DNA from: Deinococcus aerius
GTDB lineage: Bacteria; Deinococcota; Deinococci; Deinococcales; Deinococcaceae
Assembly (NCBI RefSeq): GCF_002897375.1
Contig: NZ_BFAG01000010.1
Coordinates: forward strand, 143,265 to 207,264
Length of the DNA: 64,000 nt
Direction of reading: 5' to 3'
Below are positions 47,237 to 57,154 of the stretch, piece by piece. Both the position numbers and the translations under genes were made by a program. The notes beneath the pieces were generated by a model. That model did no database searches, was not told the origin of the DNA, and saw only the letters and a list, made by a program, of their open reading frames with translations. Positions within the stretch are counted from its first letter, which is position 1, and every line of letters starts with the position of its first letter.

Positions 47237-48481
47237 ATGTTGACCCTGCTGACCCTTCCCAACTTCCGCCGACTCTGGCTCGGCGAGGTCGTCTCCCTGA
47301 TCGGTGACCGGGCGCTGCTGCTCGCGCTGCCGTATTTCCTGTACCGGGAGACCGGGTCCACCCTCGCCACGGCCCTGCTCGCCCTGTCCTACTATCTGCC
47401 GGGCCTGCTGTTCGGCTCCTTCGCGGGCGTACTCGCCGACCGCTGGGACCGCAAGCGCGTGCTGGTCATCACGCACCTGATCCAGGGGGCCCTGGTGACG
47501 CTGCTGCTGCTCGCCCCGCAGCCCGGCCTGGTGTGGGTGGCCTACGCGGTGACCTTCGCGGAACTCACCGTCAGCACGCTGTCCACCCCCGTCGCGGGCG
47601 CCCTGCTCCCCTCCCTGGTCCCCGAGGAGAACCTGATGCGGGCGAACGCCGCGCTCTCCCTGGGCACAACGGGCGCCCGCCTGCTGGGTCCGGTGGTCGG
47701 CGGCGCGCTGATCGCCACCTTCGGCATTCCCGGGGTCGTGCTCTTCGACGCCGCGTCGTTCGTCCTCGCGGCGCTGTGCTTCCTTCGCCTCCGGGTGCCC
47801 GCGCGAGTCCCGGCGGATGCCCCCGTCGGGGCCACGGCGCTCCTGAACACCTGGCGTGACCTGGGCCGGGAGTGGCGTGAGGGCCTGAGGGTCATCCGGC
47901 GCAGCCCGGTCATCCTGGCCCTGCTGGCGGTCCTGAGCATCACGAGTCTCGGCGGCACGCTGATCGACCCGTTCTACACGCCGTTCCTGGTGTCGGTGCT
48001 GCACGCCGACGCGCGGACGATAGGGCTGCTGGGCACCCTGGGCGGCCTCGGTGCCCTCCTGGGGAGTGCCGCGTCCGCGTGGCTGGGCGACCGGGTTCCC
48101 CCACGCCTCCTGATCGCGTTCGGCACGCTCCTCGTCGGGGTTCTGATGCTGCGGATGTACAGCGGGGCGTCCCTGCCACCCCTGTTCGCCCTGGTGCCCC
48201 TCCTGGGGGTGCCGATGGTGGTGTCGAACGTCGCCCTATCCACCATGATCCAGACGGTAACGCCCGACGCTTACCGGGGCCGGGTGTACGGCGCCCTGGG
48301 GACGACCAATGCCCTCGTCGGGGTCCTTGCCACCGCTGCGGCCGGCCTGGTCGGGCCGCGGGTGGGCACCGTGCCCATGCTCGTCCTCGCCGCCGGCATC
48401 ACGCTGCTTGGGGGCGTCGTGGCGCTCGTGTTCCTGCCCGCCCGGGCGCCAGGGGCCGAGCAGGGTTCATCCGTGGGCTGA
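47237..48481 (+). CDS. MFS transporter (exporter type)
   Basis: The 414-residue membrane protein has about 12 helices and the MFS motif GVLADRWDRKRVLV between helices 2 and 3, with NFRRLWLGEVVSLIGDRALLLALPYFLY at the N-terminus. It resembles the EntS/macrolide-efflux-like group of exporters. ATG 47237 gives the expected N-terminus. The divergent winged-helix protein is its probable regulator. Confidence 0.9.
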   Translation: MLTLLTLPNFRRLWLGEVVSLIGDRALLLALPYFLYRETGSTLATALLALSYYLPGLLFGSFAGVLADRWDRKRVLVITHLIQGALVTLLLLAPQPGLVWVAYAVTFAELTVSTLSTPVAGALLPSLVPEENLMRANAALSLGTTGARLLGPVVGGALIATFGIPGVVLFDAASFVLAALCFLRLRVPARVPADAPVGATALLNTWRDLGREWREGLRVIRRSPVILALLAVLSITSLGGTLIDPFYTPFLVSVLHADARTIGLLGTLGGLGALLGSAASAWLGDRVPPRLLIAFGTLLVGVLMLRMYSGASLPPLFALVPLLGVPMVVSNVALSTMIQTVTPDAYRGRVYGALGTTNALVGVLATAAAGLVGPRVGTVPMLVLAAGITLLGGVVALVFLPARAPGAEQGSSVG

Positions 48482-48798
48482 AGTGACCTGGACTGAACCC
48501 CCGTGTGGGGCACCCAACCCGAACTGTCCGAACTGCCGGAGGGGTGGGCAGCCCCCACGCCCTCTCCTCCCGACTGTTCTGGCCCTGCTGCGCGCCGGAG
48601 CGGTTTCCCCGACGGGCGCTCTTCTCCTCACGCCCCGGGGTGGCCGGGCAAGAGGCAGAAGCTACGCCGCTTGTCCCCGTACCTCCGCCATTCGGCGCAG
48701 TCCTCCTTGCGCCACTGCGCCGATGTTTCCCGCGGACCCACCAGGCACTATGGGGGCAGCCGAGAGGGACCGTCCGACCGGCGAAAGGAGACCTCGCC
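48482..48798. other. Intergenic region, 317 bp
   Basis: No gene or repeat is supported. The 3' end carries AAAGGAG (48785-48791), the ribosome binding site for the small gene at 48799. Confidence 0.4.
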
Positions 48799-48954
48799 GT
48801 GAACCCCAACCTCGTTCTCCACCAGGACCGCGCCCGTGAACTCCGCGCCGAGGCGAGCCGCGACCGCGAAGCCCGCGCCGCCCGCCCTGAGCGCCCCGAC
48901 CTGCTCCAGCGGGTCAGGCTGATGCTCCTGTTCCGCCAGCCCCGCCTCGCCTGA
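48799..48954 (+). CDS. Very small basic protein, function unknown
   Basis: The 51-residue product begins MNPNLVLHQDRARELRAEA and ends LLQRVRLMLLFRQPRLA. It is an arginine-rich amphipathic helix with a hydrophobic C-terminus. GTG 48799 has AAAGGAG 7 nt upstream, which is the main support. A terminator lies 118 nt downstream. The family is not recognised. Confidence 0.5.
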   Translation: MNPNLVLHQDRARELRAEASRDREARAARPERPDLLQRVRLMLLFRQPRLA

Positions 48955-49072
48955 GCCCCGCGCCGCGGGAGATGAAGAGAGCCGCAGGGCGTTGTCAGAA
49001 TTCTGTAGGCGCCCCCGGCTACCCTGAGTCCAGGCCCAAAGCTGACCCGACCGAGTGAAGTCGGATGACCCC

Positions 49073-49106
49073 GCCCCCCGCGTGCCCCGCCGCGCCGGGG
49101 GCTTTT
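49073..49106 (+). terminator. Rho-independent terminator
   Basis: The stem GCCCCC/GGGGGC, extended by CGCG/CGCG with a bulge, is followed by TTTT on the plus strand. It probably ends the transcript of the small gene at 48799-48954 and shields the convergent WD40 gene. Confidence 0.6.
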
Positions 49107-49162
49107 CACCGTTGCCCGGGCCGGACATCTTCAAAAGGTTCTCGCCGTCGTCGCCCCGCGCC

Positions 49163-50179
49163 TCAGCGCCAGGTCCACAGGCGCACGGTGTGGTCGCGGC
49201 CCCCGCTCGACGCCAGGAGGGCGCCGTCGGGGCTGAAGGCCAGGGCGCTCACCACGCCCGCGTGTGCGCCCAGCGTCCGGGTGTGGCGCCCGGTGGACAC
49301 GTCCCACAGCCAGACCTGCCGGTCCTCGCCGCCCGAGGCGAGCGTGCGGCCATCGGGGGCAAAGGCCACCGCCTCGACAGGGGCCGCGTGGCCGCGCAGG
49401 GTGCCCAGGTCGCGGCCATCGGATACGGACCACAGCCGCAGGGTGGCGTCCCAGCTCGCGGTGGCGAGGCGGGTGCCGTCGGGGCTGAAGGCCAGGGCGC
49501 TCACGTAGTCGGTGTGGCCCCGCAGCGTGCGCGTCTCGCGCCGGGCCGCGACGCTCCACAGCCGGGCCGTCTTGTCGCGGCTCGCGCTCGCCAGCAGGGT
49601 GCCGTCCGGGCTGAAGGCGACCGCCGTGACCACGTCGGTGTGCCCCCGCAGCGCGGCGAGGAAGCGGCCAGTCGCCACGTCCCACAGCCGGACGGTGTTG
49701 GCCGGACCCGAAAGGGCGGAGTTGTCCCCGCTCCCGGTCGCCAGCAGGGTGCCGTCCGGGCTGAAGGCGACGGACGTGACGTAGTAGGTGTTCAGCACGA
49801 GCGTGCGCTGCAGCGCGCCGGTCGCCGCGTCCCACAGCCGCACCCGGCCGTCGGTGCCCGCCGCGGCGAGCAGGCGGCCGTCGGGGCTCCAGGCGACGGC
49901 GTTCACGGTTCCGGGCTGCGTGAGGGTGCGCTCGACCGCCCCGGCGGGCAGACGCCACAGCCGGAGCTGGCCCTGACCGTTCCCGGTGGCGAGCAGCGCG
50001 CCGCCGGGCGCGAAGGCCAGCGGCCCCGCGTACAGGCTGCCCACCTGGAGGACGCGGGGGGACGGGGTGCTCGCCGGGACGGGTGTGGCGGCGGCCAGCG
50101 GGGAGGGTGCGCCCGGGCCCATCTGGAGGATGAGCGCGCAGGCGAGGGCCAGCAGCCTGGAATTTTGGAGTGGAATCAT
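49163..50179 (-). CDS. Secreted seven-bladed WD40 propeller protein
   Basis: The 338-residue product has a signal peptide ([15 protein letters not shown]), a short linker and seven WD40 repeats, each with a form of [14 protein letters not shown] and VRLWD, enough for one closed propeller. WD40 propellers are binding scaffolds. It is the last gene of the minus-strand exopolysaccharide locus, 87 bp after a large propeller lipoprotein, so an extracellular or envelope role with the polymer is plausible but unproven. Confidence 0.85.
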   Translation of the reverse strand: MIPLQNSRLLALACALILQMGPGAPSPLAAATPVPASTPSPRVLQVGSLYAGPLAFAPGGALLATGNGQGQLRLWRLPAGAVERTLTQPGTVNAVAWSPDGRLLAAAGTDGRVRLWDAATGALQRTLVLNTYYVTSVAFSPDGTLLATGSGDNSALSGPANTVRLWDVATGRFLAALRGHTDVVTAVAFSPDGTLLASASRDKTARLWSVAARRETRTLRGHTDYVSALAFSPDGTRLATASWDATLRLWSVSDGRDLGTLRGHAAPVEAVAFAPDGRTLASGGEDRQVWLWDVSTGRHTRTLGAHAGVVSALAFSPDGALLASSGGRDHTVRLWTWR

Positions 50180-50266
50180 GACGTTCCTCCCGGGAGGGCG
50201 GCGCGCCGCCGGGCGGGAACCAGGCGGCGCGGCACTCTTTTGTACTGGAGGCGGGTGACCCGGGGC

Positions 50267-53200
50267 TTACTTCGGGCGTACCAGGGTGATCTTGCCGCTG
50301 CCGGTGCGCTCGTCGAGCTGCGCGACGTAGAGGTGGCCGGTCGAGCGGTTCTCGGTGAGGTCCAGGGGGCTGGGGTTGAAGTCGGTGAGGCCCGTAACCT
50401 GGGTTTCGGCCTTCACGATGTCCTGGTTGGGGGCGCCGGGGGTCAGCACGATGATGTCCTTGCCCGCGCTGTAGCGCACCACGAGCAGCTTGCCGTTGAG
50501 CTGCGAGTTCCCGGTGGTCGTGTACTCCTCGATCACGCCGTTGGACGAGGCGTGTTCGCCGAAGTCGTAGGCGAAGCCCTTCCAGTTGGGGTCGGGCTGG
50601 GTGCCCACCGGGTACTCGGGAACCTCGCCCCGATCAGGCCCCGCCGTCGGGTTGCCGCCGTTCAGCACCCACTGGCAGCGCAGCGGGTTGGGGTGGCCGT
50701 AGTAGCCGTCCTTCTCCACCCGGAACAGGTAGTCGTGCTGCACGGACACGTTGTTCAGTGCCGGGACGGCCGGGCCGGTGTAGGGGCCGCCAGGGCGGGT
50801 CTGGCAGGAATCCGGCAGCGGGTTGGGGGTGCCGGGCGTGTTGCCGCCCGCCGCCGAGCCGTTGGTGGGCACGTACAGTTGCCCGTTGGTGTGCCACACC
50901 ATGTCGTAGGCGTTGCGGATGCCGCTCGCGTAGATCGTGACGGGCGCGCCGAGCGCGTAGGGGTTGTACAGGCCGCCCTCGGCGGTCTTCACGTCCAGCG
51001 GCGGCGAGGTGATCTTGGTGAGGTCCACCCGCAGCAGCGAGCCGTTCAGCAGCCGTTCGGGGCGGTTGCCCCAGGCGGTGTCGGGCGCGCCCATCGCGGA
51101 GTTGCTGCCCTGCAGCACATACAGCGCGCCGAGCTCGCCGGGGCGGAAGGCGATCGAGTTCGTCTCGTGGTCGCGGATCGAGCGGGGCAGCCCGATCACG
51201 TAGTCCTGCACGTTCTCCAGGTTGGGGCCGCTCAGGCGGGTGATCTTGCCGCTCCAGTCGGGCGCGTTGGCGCTGCCGTCCCAGAAGTAGTTGTTGCTGA
51301 TCCACAGGCTCAGATTGTCGGGCGTGGAGAGCGGGTCGAACTTCATGCCGATGATGGTGCGCGGCCCGCCGTTGGCGGTCTGGACGGACGTGATCGTCTG
51401 CGGCGCGGTGAGCGTGCCGTCGGGCATCACGCCGAAGCGCAGAATTTCCCCGGTCAGCGTGCCCGCGTACAGCTTGCCGTCCGGCCCCATCTCCACGGTG
51501 GTGTACGGCATGGCCGGGACGTTCGGCAGCGCGACCTGCTCGAAGCTGTACGGGCTGGGCGTGCCGCTCGCGCCCGTCACGAAGCTGGAGCGCAGCGGCA
51601 GGAAGGCCACCCCGCTCGTGTCCTTGACGCCGTCGGTGACCTCGAAGGTGTACTTGGTGTTGGCGTTCAGGGGCGCGTTGGGTTTGAGCACGATCACGTC
51701 CCCGCCGCCCGAGGTGTTCAGCGTGGCGGGCACCGCGACGTTCGTGCCCGCGTCGATCAGCCGCACCGTCGAGGACGTGAGGGTATTCAGGTCGATGGCG
51801 CTGTTGGGCAGGTTCACGTCCGCCGTGATCGACACGGTGGGGGGCACCATCGTCTGGGCGTCCTGCGGGCCCGTCGAACGCACGCTGGGCCGGTCACCCT
51901 GCTGGATGGTCACGTAGTCGATCTTGGTGTTCGAGCCGCCGCGCGCATCCACCGTGAGGCGGCCGTCGGTGACGTTGGCGCGTAGGGTGGTCGCCGCGAA
52001 CTTCCTCGTCGCGTCGGGCTGGAAGCGGGAGATGGCGAGCTGCCCCTCGATGTTGATCTGGTGGGCGCTGTCGTAGAGGTTGGCGGCGTCCCCCACGCCC
52101 ACGGTCACGGTGTACACGCCGTTGGGCAGCGCGTATTCCCAGGCGGCGGGAATCTTGACGGCGCTGGAGTTGGGGCTGCTGGGCGGGAACTGCATGTGCG
52201 CCAGGGTGTTCAGCCGCGCGTCCACGCCCACAAGCGCGCGGTCCCGCGTGTTCGGCGTGATGTCGAGCGGCACGCTCGTGCCCGTGCCCACGCTGTCTTC
52301 CCTGATCCAGCCGAAGCCGCGCGCCGTGTCGAAGGCCGCGCCCGTGTCCCTCGTGTAGCCGGGGGGCGTGGCCGAGCTGGCAGGCTGGAAGTTGATCAGG
52401 ATGCCGCCCGCGGGCAGGGTGGAGGCCGGGTTGACCGTCACCTGCGAACTGCCCGACTTGCTCGGGTCGAACTTCGAGGTGGCGGTGATGGTCGCCGTGC
52501 CCTGGGCGGCGGCGGTGACCAGCCCGGCACTGCTGACGGTGGCGACCGCCGGGTTGCTGCTCGTCCAGGTCACGTCCGAGTTGTACGCCCCGCTGCCCTG
52601 CACGTCGGCCGTGAACTGCCGACTTCCCCCCACCGTGATCACCGCGCTGCCGGGGTTGACCGTCACGCTGCTGACCGTCGGCTGGGTGACCGAGCAGCTC
52701 ACCTTGGCGGCAGCCCAGTCGGCGTGGTCCGAGTTGATCCCGTCACCCGCGTCCGTCACCGTCAGGGTCAGGCGCTGCTTGCCCGCCACATCGACACTCA
52801 CCGAGCGGGCCGGGTCGCGGCCGGTCAGGATTCCGCTGTCATAGACCTTCGTGCCGTCGGTGGACACCTGAAACACCACGCTGCCGCGGTCCCCCACCTC
52901 GTCGTCCACGCCCACCTCGGCCGTGAAGGTCGAGCAGGTGCCGTTCAGGTCGTAGGTGAGCTGGGACGCCGCGTGAACGCCCAGGCCCTTGGGATAGGCT
53001 GTGCCACCGATGGTGATGGGATTGCCGTCCCCCGCCGCCCGCTGGCCGTTGCTCATGTTCTTCTCGTACGGGCCGTACCCGTTGGTGGGCGCCGCGGAGG
53101 GGGTGAGGTCGGCAAGGAACTTCTCCCCCGAGGGCGCGGGCGCCGTGCAGGTGACCGTGGTGGCGGCCCAGTCCGCGTGGTCGTACTGAATCCCGTCGCC

Positions 53201-53842
53201 CCCGTCGGTCACTACCAGGCGCAGGTCGCGCACCCCGGAGATGTCCACGCTGATGTCCTTGGCCGCGTCCCGGCCGCGCACGAGGCCGCTGTCGTAAAGC
53301 TTCGTGGCCGTGCCGTTCCAGACCTGGAAGACGACGGTGCCGCGCTTGGTGGTCGCGTCATCCACCTCGTCGTCGAGGCCGATGCTGGCGGTGAAGGTCG
53401 TGCATCCACTGGGCAGGGTGTAGCGCACGTCCGAGTTGGCGTGTACACCCAGCCCCCGCGGGAAGGTCACGCCGCCGATGGTCAGCGTCTTCCCGTCCCC
53501 GGCCACCCGGGTGTTGTTGCTGCGGTCCACCTCGACCGGGCCGTAGCCGTTGGCGGCGGACGTCCATACCTGGTCAGTCAGGTTCAGGACAACCGGGGTG
53601 TCCTGGGCACTCACGGCCAGGCCGCGCCACGGGTAACCCTGGTTGCCCGGATAGGGGTCCCCGCCCTGGGCCGCGTCCGTCCACGAGTAGTCCGTCCCCG
53701 GCTCGTAGGGGTAGGCGGCCACCGGGTCGGGCACGGATGGCGCTTCACCCTGGGGCGAGGAGCAGGCCGCCAGGCTCAGGGTCAGCGCGAGGGTCAGACC
53801 CAGACGCAGGGAGGAGTGAAGGCTGGGCTTACGTGAAGACAT
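50267..53842 (-). CDS. Large lipoprotein: two NPCBM domains, Ig-like domains, sorbosone-dehydrogenase-like propeller
   Basis: The 1191-residue product has a lipobox LAAC. Two NPCBM sugar-binding domains follow (GVTFPRGLGVHANSDVRYTL and GTAYPKGLGVHAASQLTYDL; about residues 60-205 and 220-345). Next come a BIG2 Ig domain (VTWTSSNPAVATVSSAGLVT), a malectin-like domain (INFQPASSATPPGYTRDTG) and a second Ig-like domain. The C-terminal half is a six-bladed propeller of the glucose/sorbosone dehydrogenase type (MGPDGKLYAGTLTGEILRFG, SGIRNAYDMVWHTNGQLYVP). ATG 53842 has AAAGGA upstream. It lies beside the initiating sugar transferase gene, suggesting it binds or processes the polymer. Confidence 0.82.
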   Translation of the reverse strand: MSSRKPSLHSSLRLGLTLALTLSLAACSSPQGEAPSVPDPVAAYPYEPGTDYSWTDAAQGGDPYPGNQGYPWRGLAVSAQDTPVVLNLTDQVWTSAANGYGPVEVDRSNNTRVAGDGKTLTIGGVTFPRGLGVHANSDVRYTLPSGCTTFTASIGLDDEVDDATTKRGTVVFQVWNGTATKLYDSGLVRGRDAAKDISVDISGVRDLRLVVTDGGDGIQYDHADWAATTVTCTAPAPSGEKFLADLTPSAAPTNGYGPYEKNMSNGQRAAGDGNPITIGGTAYPKGLGVHAASQLTYDLNGTCSTFTAEVGVDDEVGDRGSVVFQVSTDGTKVYDSGILTGRDPARSVSVDVAGKQRLTLTVTDAGDGINSDHADWAAAKVSCSVTQPTVSSVTVNPGSAVITVGGSRQFTADVQGSGAYNSDVTWTSSNPAVATVSSAGLVTAAAQGTATITATSKFDPSKSGSSQVTVNPASTLPAGGILINFQPASSATPPGYTRDTGAAFDTARGFGWIREDSVGTGTSVPLDITPNTRDRALVGVDARLNTLAHMQFPPSSPNSSAVKIPAAWEYALPNGVYTVTVGVGDAANLYDSAHQINIEGQLAISRFQPDATRKFAATTLRANVTDGRLTVDARGGSNTKIDYVTIQQGDRPSVRSTGPQDAQTMVPPTVSITADVNLPNSAIDLNTLTSSTVRLIDAGTNVAVPATLNTSGGGDVIVLKPNAPLNANTKYTFEVTDGVKDTSGVAFLPLRSSFVTGASGTPSPYSFEQVALPNVPAMPYTTVEMGPDGKLYAGTLTGEILRFGVMPDGTLTAPQTITSVQTANGGPRTIIGMKFDPLSTPDNLSLWISNNYFWDGSANAPDWSGKITRLSGPNLENVQDYVIGLPRSIRDHETNSIAFRPGELGALYVLQGSNSAMGAPDTAWGNRPERLLNGSLLRVDLTKITSPPLDVKTAEGGLYNPYALGAPVTIYASGIRNAYDMVWHTNGQLYVPTNGSAAGGNTPGTPNPLPDSCQTRPGGPYTGPAVPALNNVSVQHDYLFRVEKDGYYGHPNPLRCQWVLNGGNPTAGPDRGEVPEYPVGTQPDPNWKGFAYDFGEHASSNGVIEEYTTTGNSQLNGKLLVVRYSAGKDIIVLTPGAPNQDIVKAETQVTGLTDFNPSPLDLTENRSTGHLYVAQLDERTGSGKITLVRPK

Positions 53843-54263
53843 GCGGCAATCCTTTCTCGGCGGCAAGCGGGTGCCACGGGTGGAAACGGGGAGGCTGCGA
53901 AATCCGGGACAGTGTGTAGGATGACGCCCCGCCCGCTAACGTTTCGTTACGAGGAGGGAATGGCCCTCCCGGTGGCCCGCGCCCGGCATACCCCTGTGGC
54001 GGTGGCGGCACCCGCAGCCCAACGGCGGGGTGGTGCCGGATGACCCCACGCCACCACCGGTGCCCGCGCCCCGGGGATGATCCCGCCTGACGCTCGGGGG
54101 GTCCCAGGCCCGGGGGCTTTGCTGGTCACTCCTCTTGCGGCCACTGAACCTCGGCTCGCCCGCTCGTCGTCCAGCGCCGCCCGCCGGTCTTCTTGGCCCC
54201 CGCCCGGATGCGCGGCGTTGCCCGTCCACCTGCTCTTCGTCCGCGCCCCGCCGCGACTTCGTC
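53843..54263. other. Intergenic region inside the exopolysaccharide locus
   Basis: This 421-bp gap holds no supported gene. It separates the propeller lipoprotein from the wbaP-type gene and contains a short palindrome at 53937-53949, so a second promoter for the downstream genes is likely here. Confidence 0.4.
53937..53949. promoter_or_regulatory. Short palindrome upstream of the propeller lipoprotein gene
   Basis: TAACG and CGTTA flank TTT, forming a 13-bp palindrome about 95 bp before the lipoprotein start. It is a candidate operator on position and symmetry only. Confidence 0.3.
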
Positions 54264-55706
54264 CTAGTACGCCCCGCTGCCGCGCAGCACCACGCGCAGG
54301 GTTCGCAGCAGGATCACCATGTCCAGCCACAGCGACCAGTTGCGGACGTAGTAGGGGTCCCAGCGCTCCATGCCCAGGTTGCCCGCTTCGGAGCGGCCCG
54401 ACACCTGCCACAGCCCGGTCATGCCGGGATGCACCCGCTCGCGCAGCCGCTGCACCTGCCCCGAAAGCTGCTCCTGGTGGTAGGGGGGGAGCGGACGCGG
54501 CCCGACGAGCGACATCTGGCCCAGCAGGACATTCAGGAGCTGCGGGAACTCGTCAAGGCTGGTCTTGCGCAGCACGGCCCCCACCCGGGTAATGCGGGGG
54601 TCTTTCCTCAGCTTGAAGTTCGCCTCCCACTCGGCGCGCAGGGCGGGGTCCTCGGCCAGGCGCCGCTGCAACACCGCCTCGGCGTTCGGGACCATGGTTC
54701 GGAACTTGTAGGTGCCGAACAGCCGCCCGCCGTAGCCCACCCGCGGCTGCACGAAGAGCGGGTTCTGGCGGTCCTCCAGCCAGATCGCCAGCGCGACCAG
54801 CCCGCACAGCGGCACCCAGAAGGGGGCGCTGAGCAGCACGGCCGTGAGGTCAAAGGCCCGCTTGACGGTGCGCGCCACCGGGTCGAGCAGGTTGCGGCTG
54901 ACCTCCAGGCCCAGCACGCCGCCGAAGTCGCTCGCCTTGACCCACAGCGACTCCATCTCGAACAGGTCGGGGATCAGGACCACGCTGCGGTAGCCCGAGA
55001 GGGGGCCCTCCAGCAGCTCCAGGGTGCGCTCCCGGCCGATGCCCGGCATCGCCAGCACGGCGATGGGCGCCTGCGGCAGGGTGCCCGAGGCCGAGCCCAG
55101 CACCGGCACCCCGCGGATCTGGGTGCCGCGCAGCTCGGGATCGTCGTCGAACACGCCGACGGGCTGGTAGCCGTAGCCGGTGTTCTCCTGAAGAGCGGCG
55201 ATCAGGAGCTGGCCCGTTTCCGCGCCGCCATACACCACGGTGGGCACGCCCCAGAGGCCCGCCCCCAGCAGCAGCCGCTTGGCGCCGTACCGCAGGAGCA
55301 GCACCAGCGGCCACGCGAGCAGCACGCCCAGCACAAGCGCCACCCGCCCCGGCCCGGGCTCGTCCTGGGCGAAGTACAGCGCGACGACCGCACTGGCGAA
55401 CACCAGCAGCGTGAGTTCGGTGAGGCGCTTGATCTCGGTGGGGGCCCCCAGCCCCCAACTCGGGAGGAGTTGCAGGAAAAAGGCGCCGCCCAGCCAGGTC
55501 ACCAGCACGAACCAGACCCCGGCGCTCACCGGCATGGTGCTCAGTTCGGCATGCTGCCACCACGCCACGCCGGCGAGGGCCAGGCTCAACGCCAGGACAT
55601 CCCCCAGCGCCAGCACGAGCGCGTTGAGCAGTTGCCGGTTGCGAAAAAGCCGCGCCGCGTCGCGGGTGGCGTTGAAGTACTGGAGGCGGTCACTTGAGAC
55701 TTGCAT
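54264..55706 (-). CDS. Undecaprenyl-phosphate sugar phosphotransferase (WbaP/CpsE type)
   Basis: This enzyme starts polysaccharide repeat units by moving a sugar-1-phosphate onto undecaprenyl phosphate. The 480-residue product has four to five N-terminal helices, a central Rossmann-like domain ([20 protein letters not shown]) and a C-terminal bacterial sugar transferase domain: [43 protein letters not shown] and [26 protein letters not shown] precedes ATG 55706. The sugar is unknown; glucose or galactose are usual. Confidence 0.92.
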   Translation of the reverse strand: MQVSSDRLQYFNATRDAARLFRNRQLLNALVLALGDVLALSLALAGVAWWQHAELSTMPVSAGVWFVLVTWLGGAFFLQLLPSWGLGAPTEIKRLTELTLLVFASAVVALYFAQDEPGPGRVALVLGVLLAWPLVLLLRYGAKRLLLGAGLWGVPTVVYGGAETGQLLIAALQENTGYGYQPVGVFDDDPELRGTQIRGVPVLGSASGTLPQAPIAVLAMPGIGRERTLELLEGPLSGYRSVVLIPDLFEMESLWVKASDFGGVLGLEVSRNLLDPVARTVKRAFDLTAVLLSAPFWVPLCGLVALAIWLEDRQNPLFVQPRVGYGGRLFGTYKFRTMVPNAEAVLQRRLAEDPALRAEWEANFKLRKDPRITRVGAVLRKTSLDEFPQLLNVLLGQMSLVGPRPLPPYHQEQLSGQVQRLRERVHPGMTGLWQVSGRSEAGNLGMERWDPYYVRNWSLWLDMVILLRTLRVVLRGSGAY

Positions 55707-55892
55707 GGGGTCACTCCTCGGGCGGCTGGCGTGAGAGGCAGCTCTGCTGGGTCCCATGCTGCGCCTGGCCTCGTTACGTGAACGCAAAATAGGACCCCAC
55801 GCCTGTTGGCCGGGGGGCGGACGCCAGGGGGGACGCGGCGAAAAGCGGGCCAGCCGGTGGCTTCCCGACTGGCCTGGGGCGGGTGGGGGCCG

Positions 55893-57068
55893 TCATATCC
55901 GCACCCGGCCCCGCCCCGTTCGCCGCCCACCCCGGCCCGGCTGCCGCGCCGCGCCGCGCAGCACCGCCTCCCAGGCGGGGACAACGCGTTCCGGGGCAAA
56001 ATCCTGCGCGCGGCGCAGGCCCGCCTCGCGCAGCCGCTCCCGCAGCCCGCCGTCCTCCAGCACCTGGCCCAGGGCCTGGGCGAGGGCGGCGCCGTCATCC
56101 ACCGGGACAAGCAGGCCGTGGCGCCCGCCCTCCAGGATCTCGGCGGGGCCCGAGGGGCAGTCGGCCGCCACCACCGGGGCGCCGCAGGCCATCGCCTCGG
56201 TGATCACGTTCGCGAAGCCCTCGTAGCGTGAGGAGAGGGCGAAGACCGCCGCGTAGCGCATGAACGGGTAGGGGTTGGCGGTGTAGCCGGGCAGGTGAAC
56301 GCTCCCCTCGACCCCCAGCCGGCGCGCCAGGTCCTGGAGCTGCTCCTGCTCACCCTCGCCCAGGATGAGCAGGTCGTGCTCCAGGCCGCGGGCGCGCAGG
56401 GCGGCGTGGGCCTCGATCAGCAGGTCGAAGCCCTTTTGCGTGGTGAGCCGCCCGACCCCCAGCACCGTCGGGCGCCGGGTCATGAATGCCGCCCACTCGG
56501 GCAGCGGCTCCGCGGCGAGCGCCCGCACCCGCCCGAGGTCCAGCGGGTTGTGGATGACGCTCAGGCGCTCCTCCCGCAGGGGGAACATCCGGGACAGCGT
56601 GTTCTTGAGGCCGTGGGACACGAAGACCAGGCGGGGCAGGCGCGGGTAGATCAGGCGGCCCAGCCACCGGTGCAGGGCGGGCTGATGCAGCTCACGGAAG
56701 ACGCGGTCCAGGGAGTTGCGCACCCAGCCCACCACCGGCCTCCCTGTGAGCAGGCCCGCCACATACGCGAGGTACGTGGGCAGCAGCTCGACCGTCGCCA
56801 CGATCACGTCGGCCCGTGCAGCCTCCCGGAGCAGGTCACGCGCGGCGCCCCACGGCCGGTGCCGGATGCGCTGGCCTGGCCCCAGCGCCACGCAGGGCTG
56901 AACGTCAGCGGGCACCTCGCCGGGCAGTTCGTCGTGCGAGCGCAGAATCCAGATGCGGGGCTCGAACTGCTCGCGGTCCAGTTGGGAAACCAGGCTCAGG
57001 GAGACGCGCTCGGCACCTCGTCCGTACAGGCCCTCGAAGATGAACAGCACCCTGAGTTTTCGTTGCAC
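55893..57068 (-). CDS. GT4-family glycosyltransferase
   Basis: The 391-residue product has GT-B folds: an N-terminal LRVLFIFEGLYGRGAERVSL motif and a C-terminal donor domain with VLGVGRLTTQKGFDLLIEA, ILGEGE and SSRYEGFANVITEAMACGAPVV. The EGFxNxxxEAMACG loop is the GT4 nucleotide-sugar site. I chose GTG 57068, preceded by GAGG at a 5-nt spacing. It should add a sugar to the lipid-linked repeat unit. Confidence 0.88.
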   Translation of the reverse strand: MQRKLRVLFIFEGLYGRGAERVSLSLVSQLDREQFEPRIWILRSHDELPGEVPADVQPCVALGPGQRIRHRPWGAARDLLREAARADVIVATVELLPTYLAYVAGLLTGRPVVGWVRNSLDRVFRELHQPALHRWLGRLIYPRLPRLVFVSHGLKNTLSRMFPLREERLSVIHNPLDLGRVRALAAEPLPEWAAFMTRRPTVLGVGRLTTQKGFDLLIEAHAALRARGLEHDLLILGEGEQEQLQDLARRLGVEGSVHLPGYTANPYPFMRYAAVFALSSRYEGFANVITEAMACGAPVVAADCPSGPAEILEGGRHGLLVPVDDGAALAQALGQVLEDGGLRERLREAGLRRAQDFAPERVVPAWEAVLRGAARQPGRGGRRTGRGRVRI

Positions 57069-57154
57069 ATTGACCTCGCTGTTGGGGCGTGCGGCAGCGT
57101 GTGACCTGCCCTCCGCTCCCGCACGCCTACTGTACCCGCCGCCGGGCGACGGTT

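Noticed and set aside
49055..51985. Plus-strand open frame of about 970 codons opposite the WD40 and propeller genes
   Set aside because: Composition (Gly, Arg, Ala, His, Val) is that of an antisense shadow; it starts inside a terminator region.
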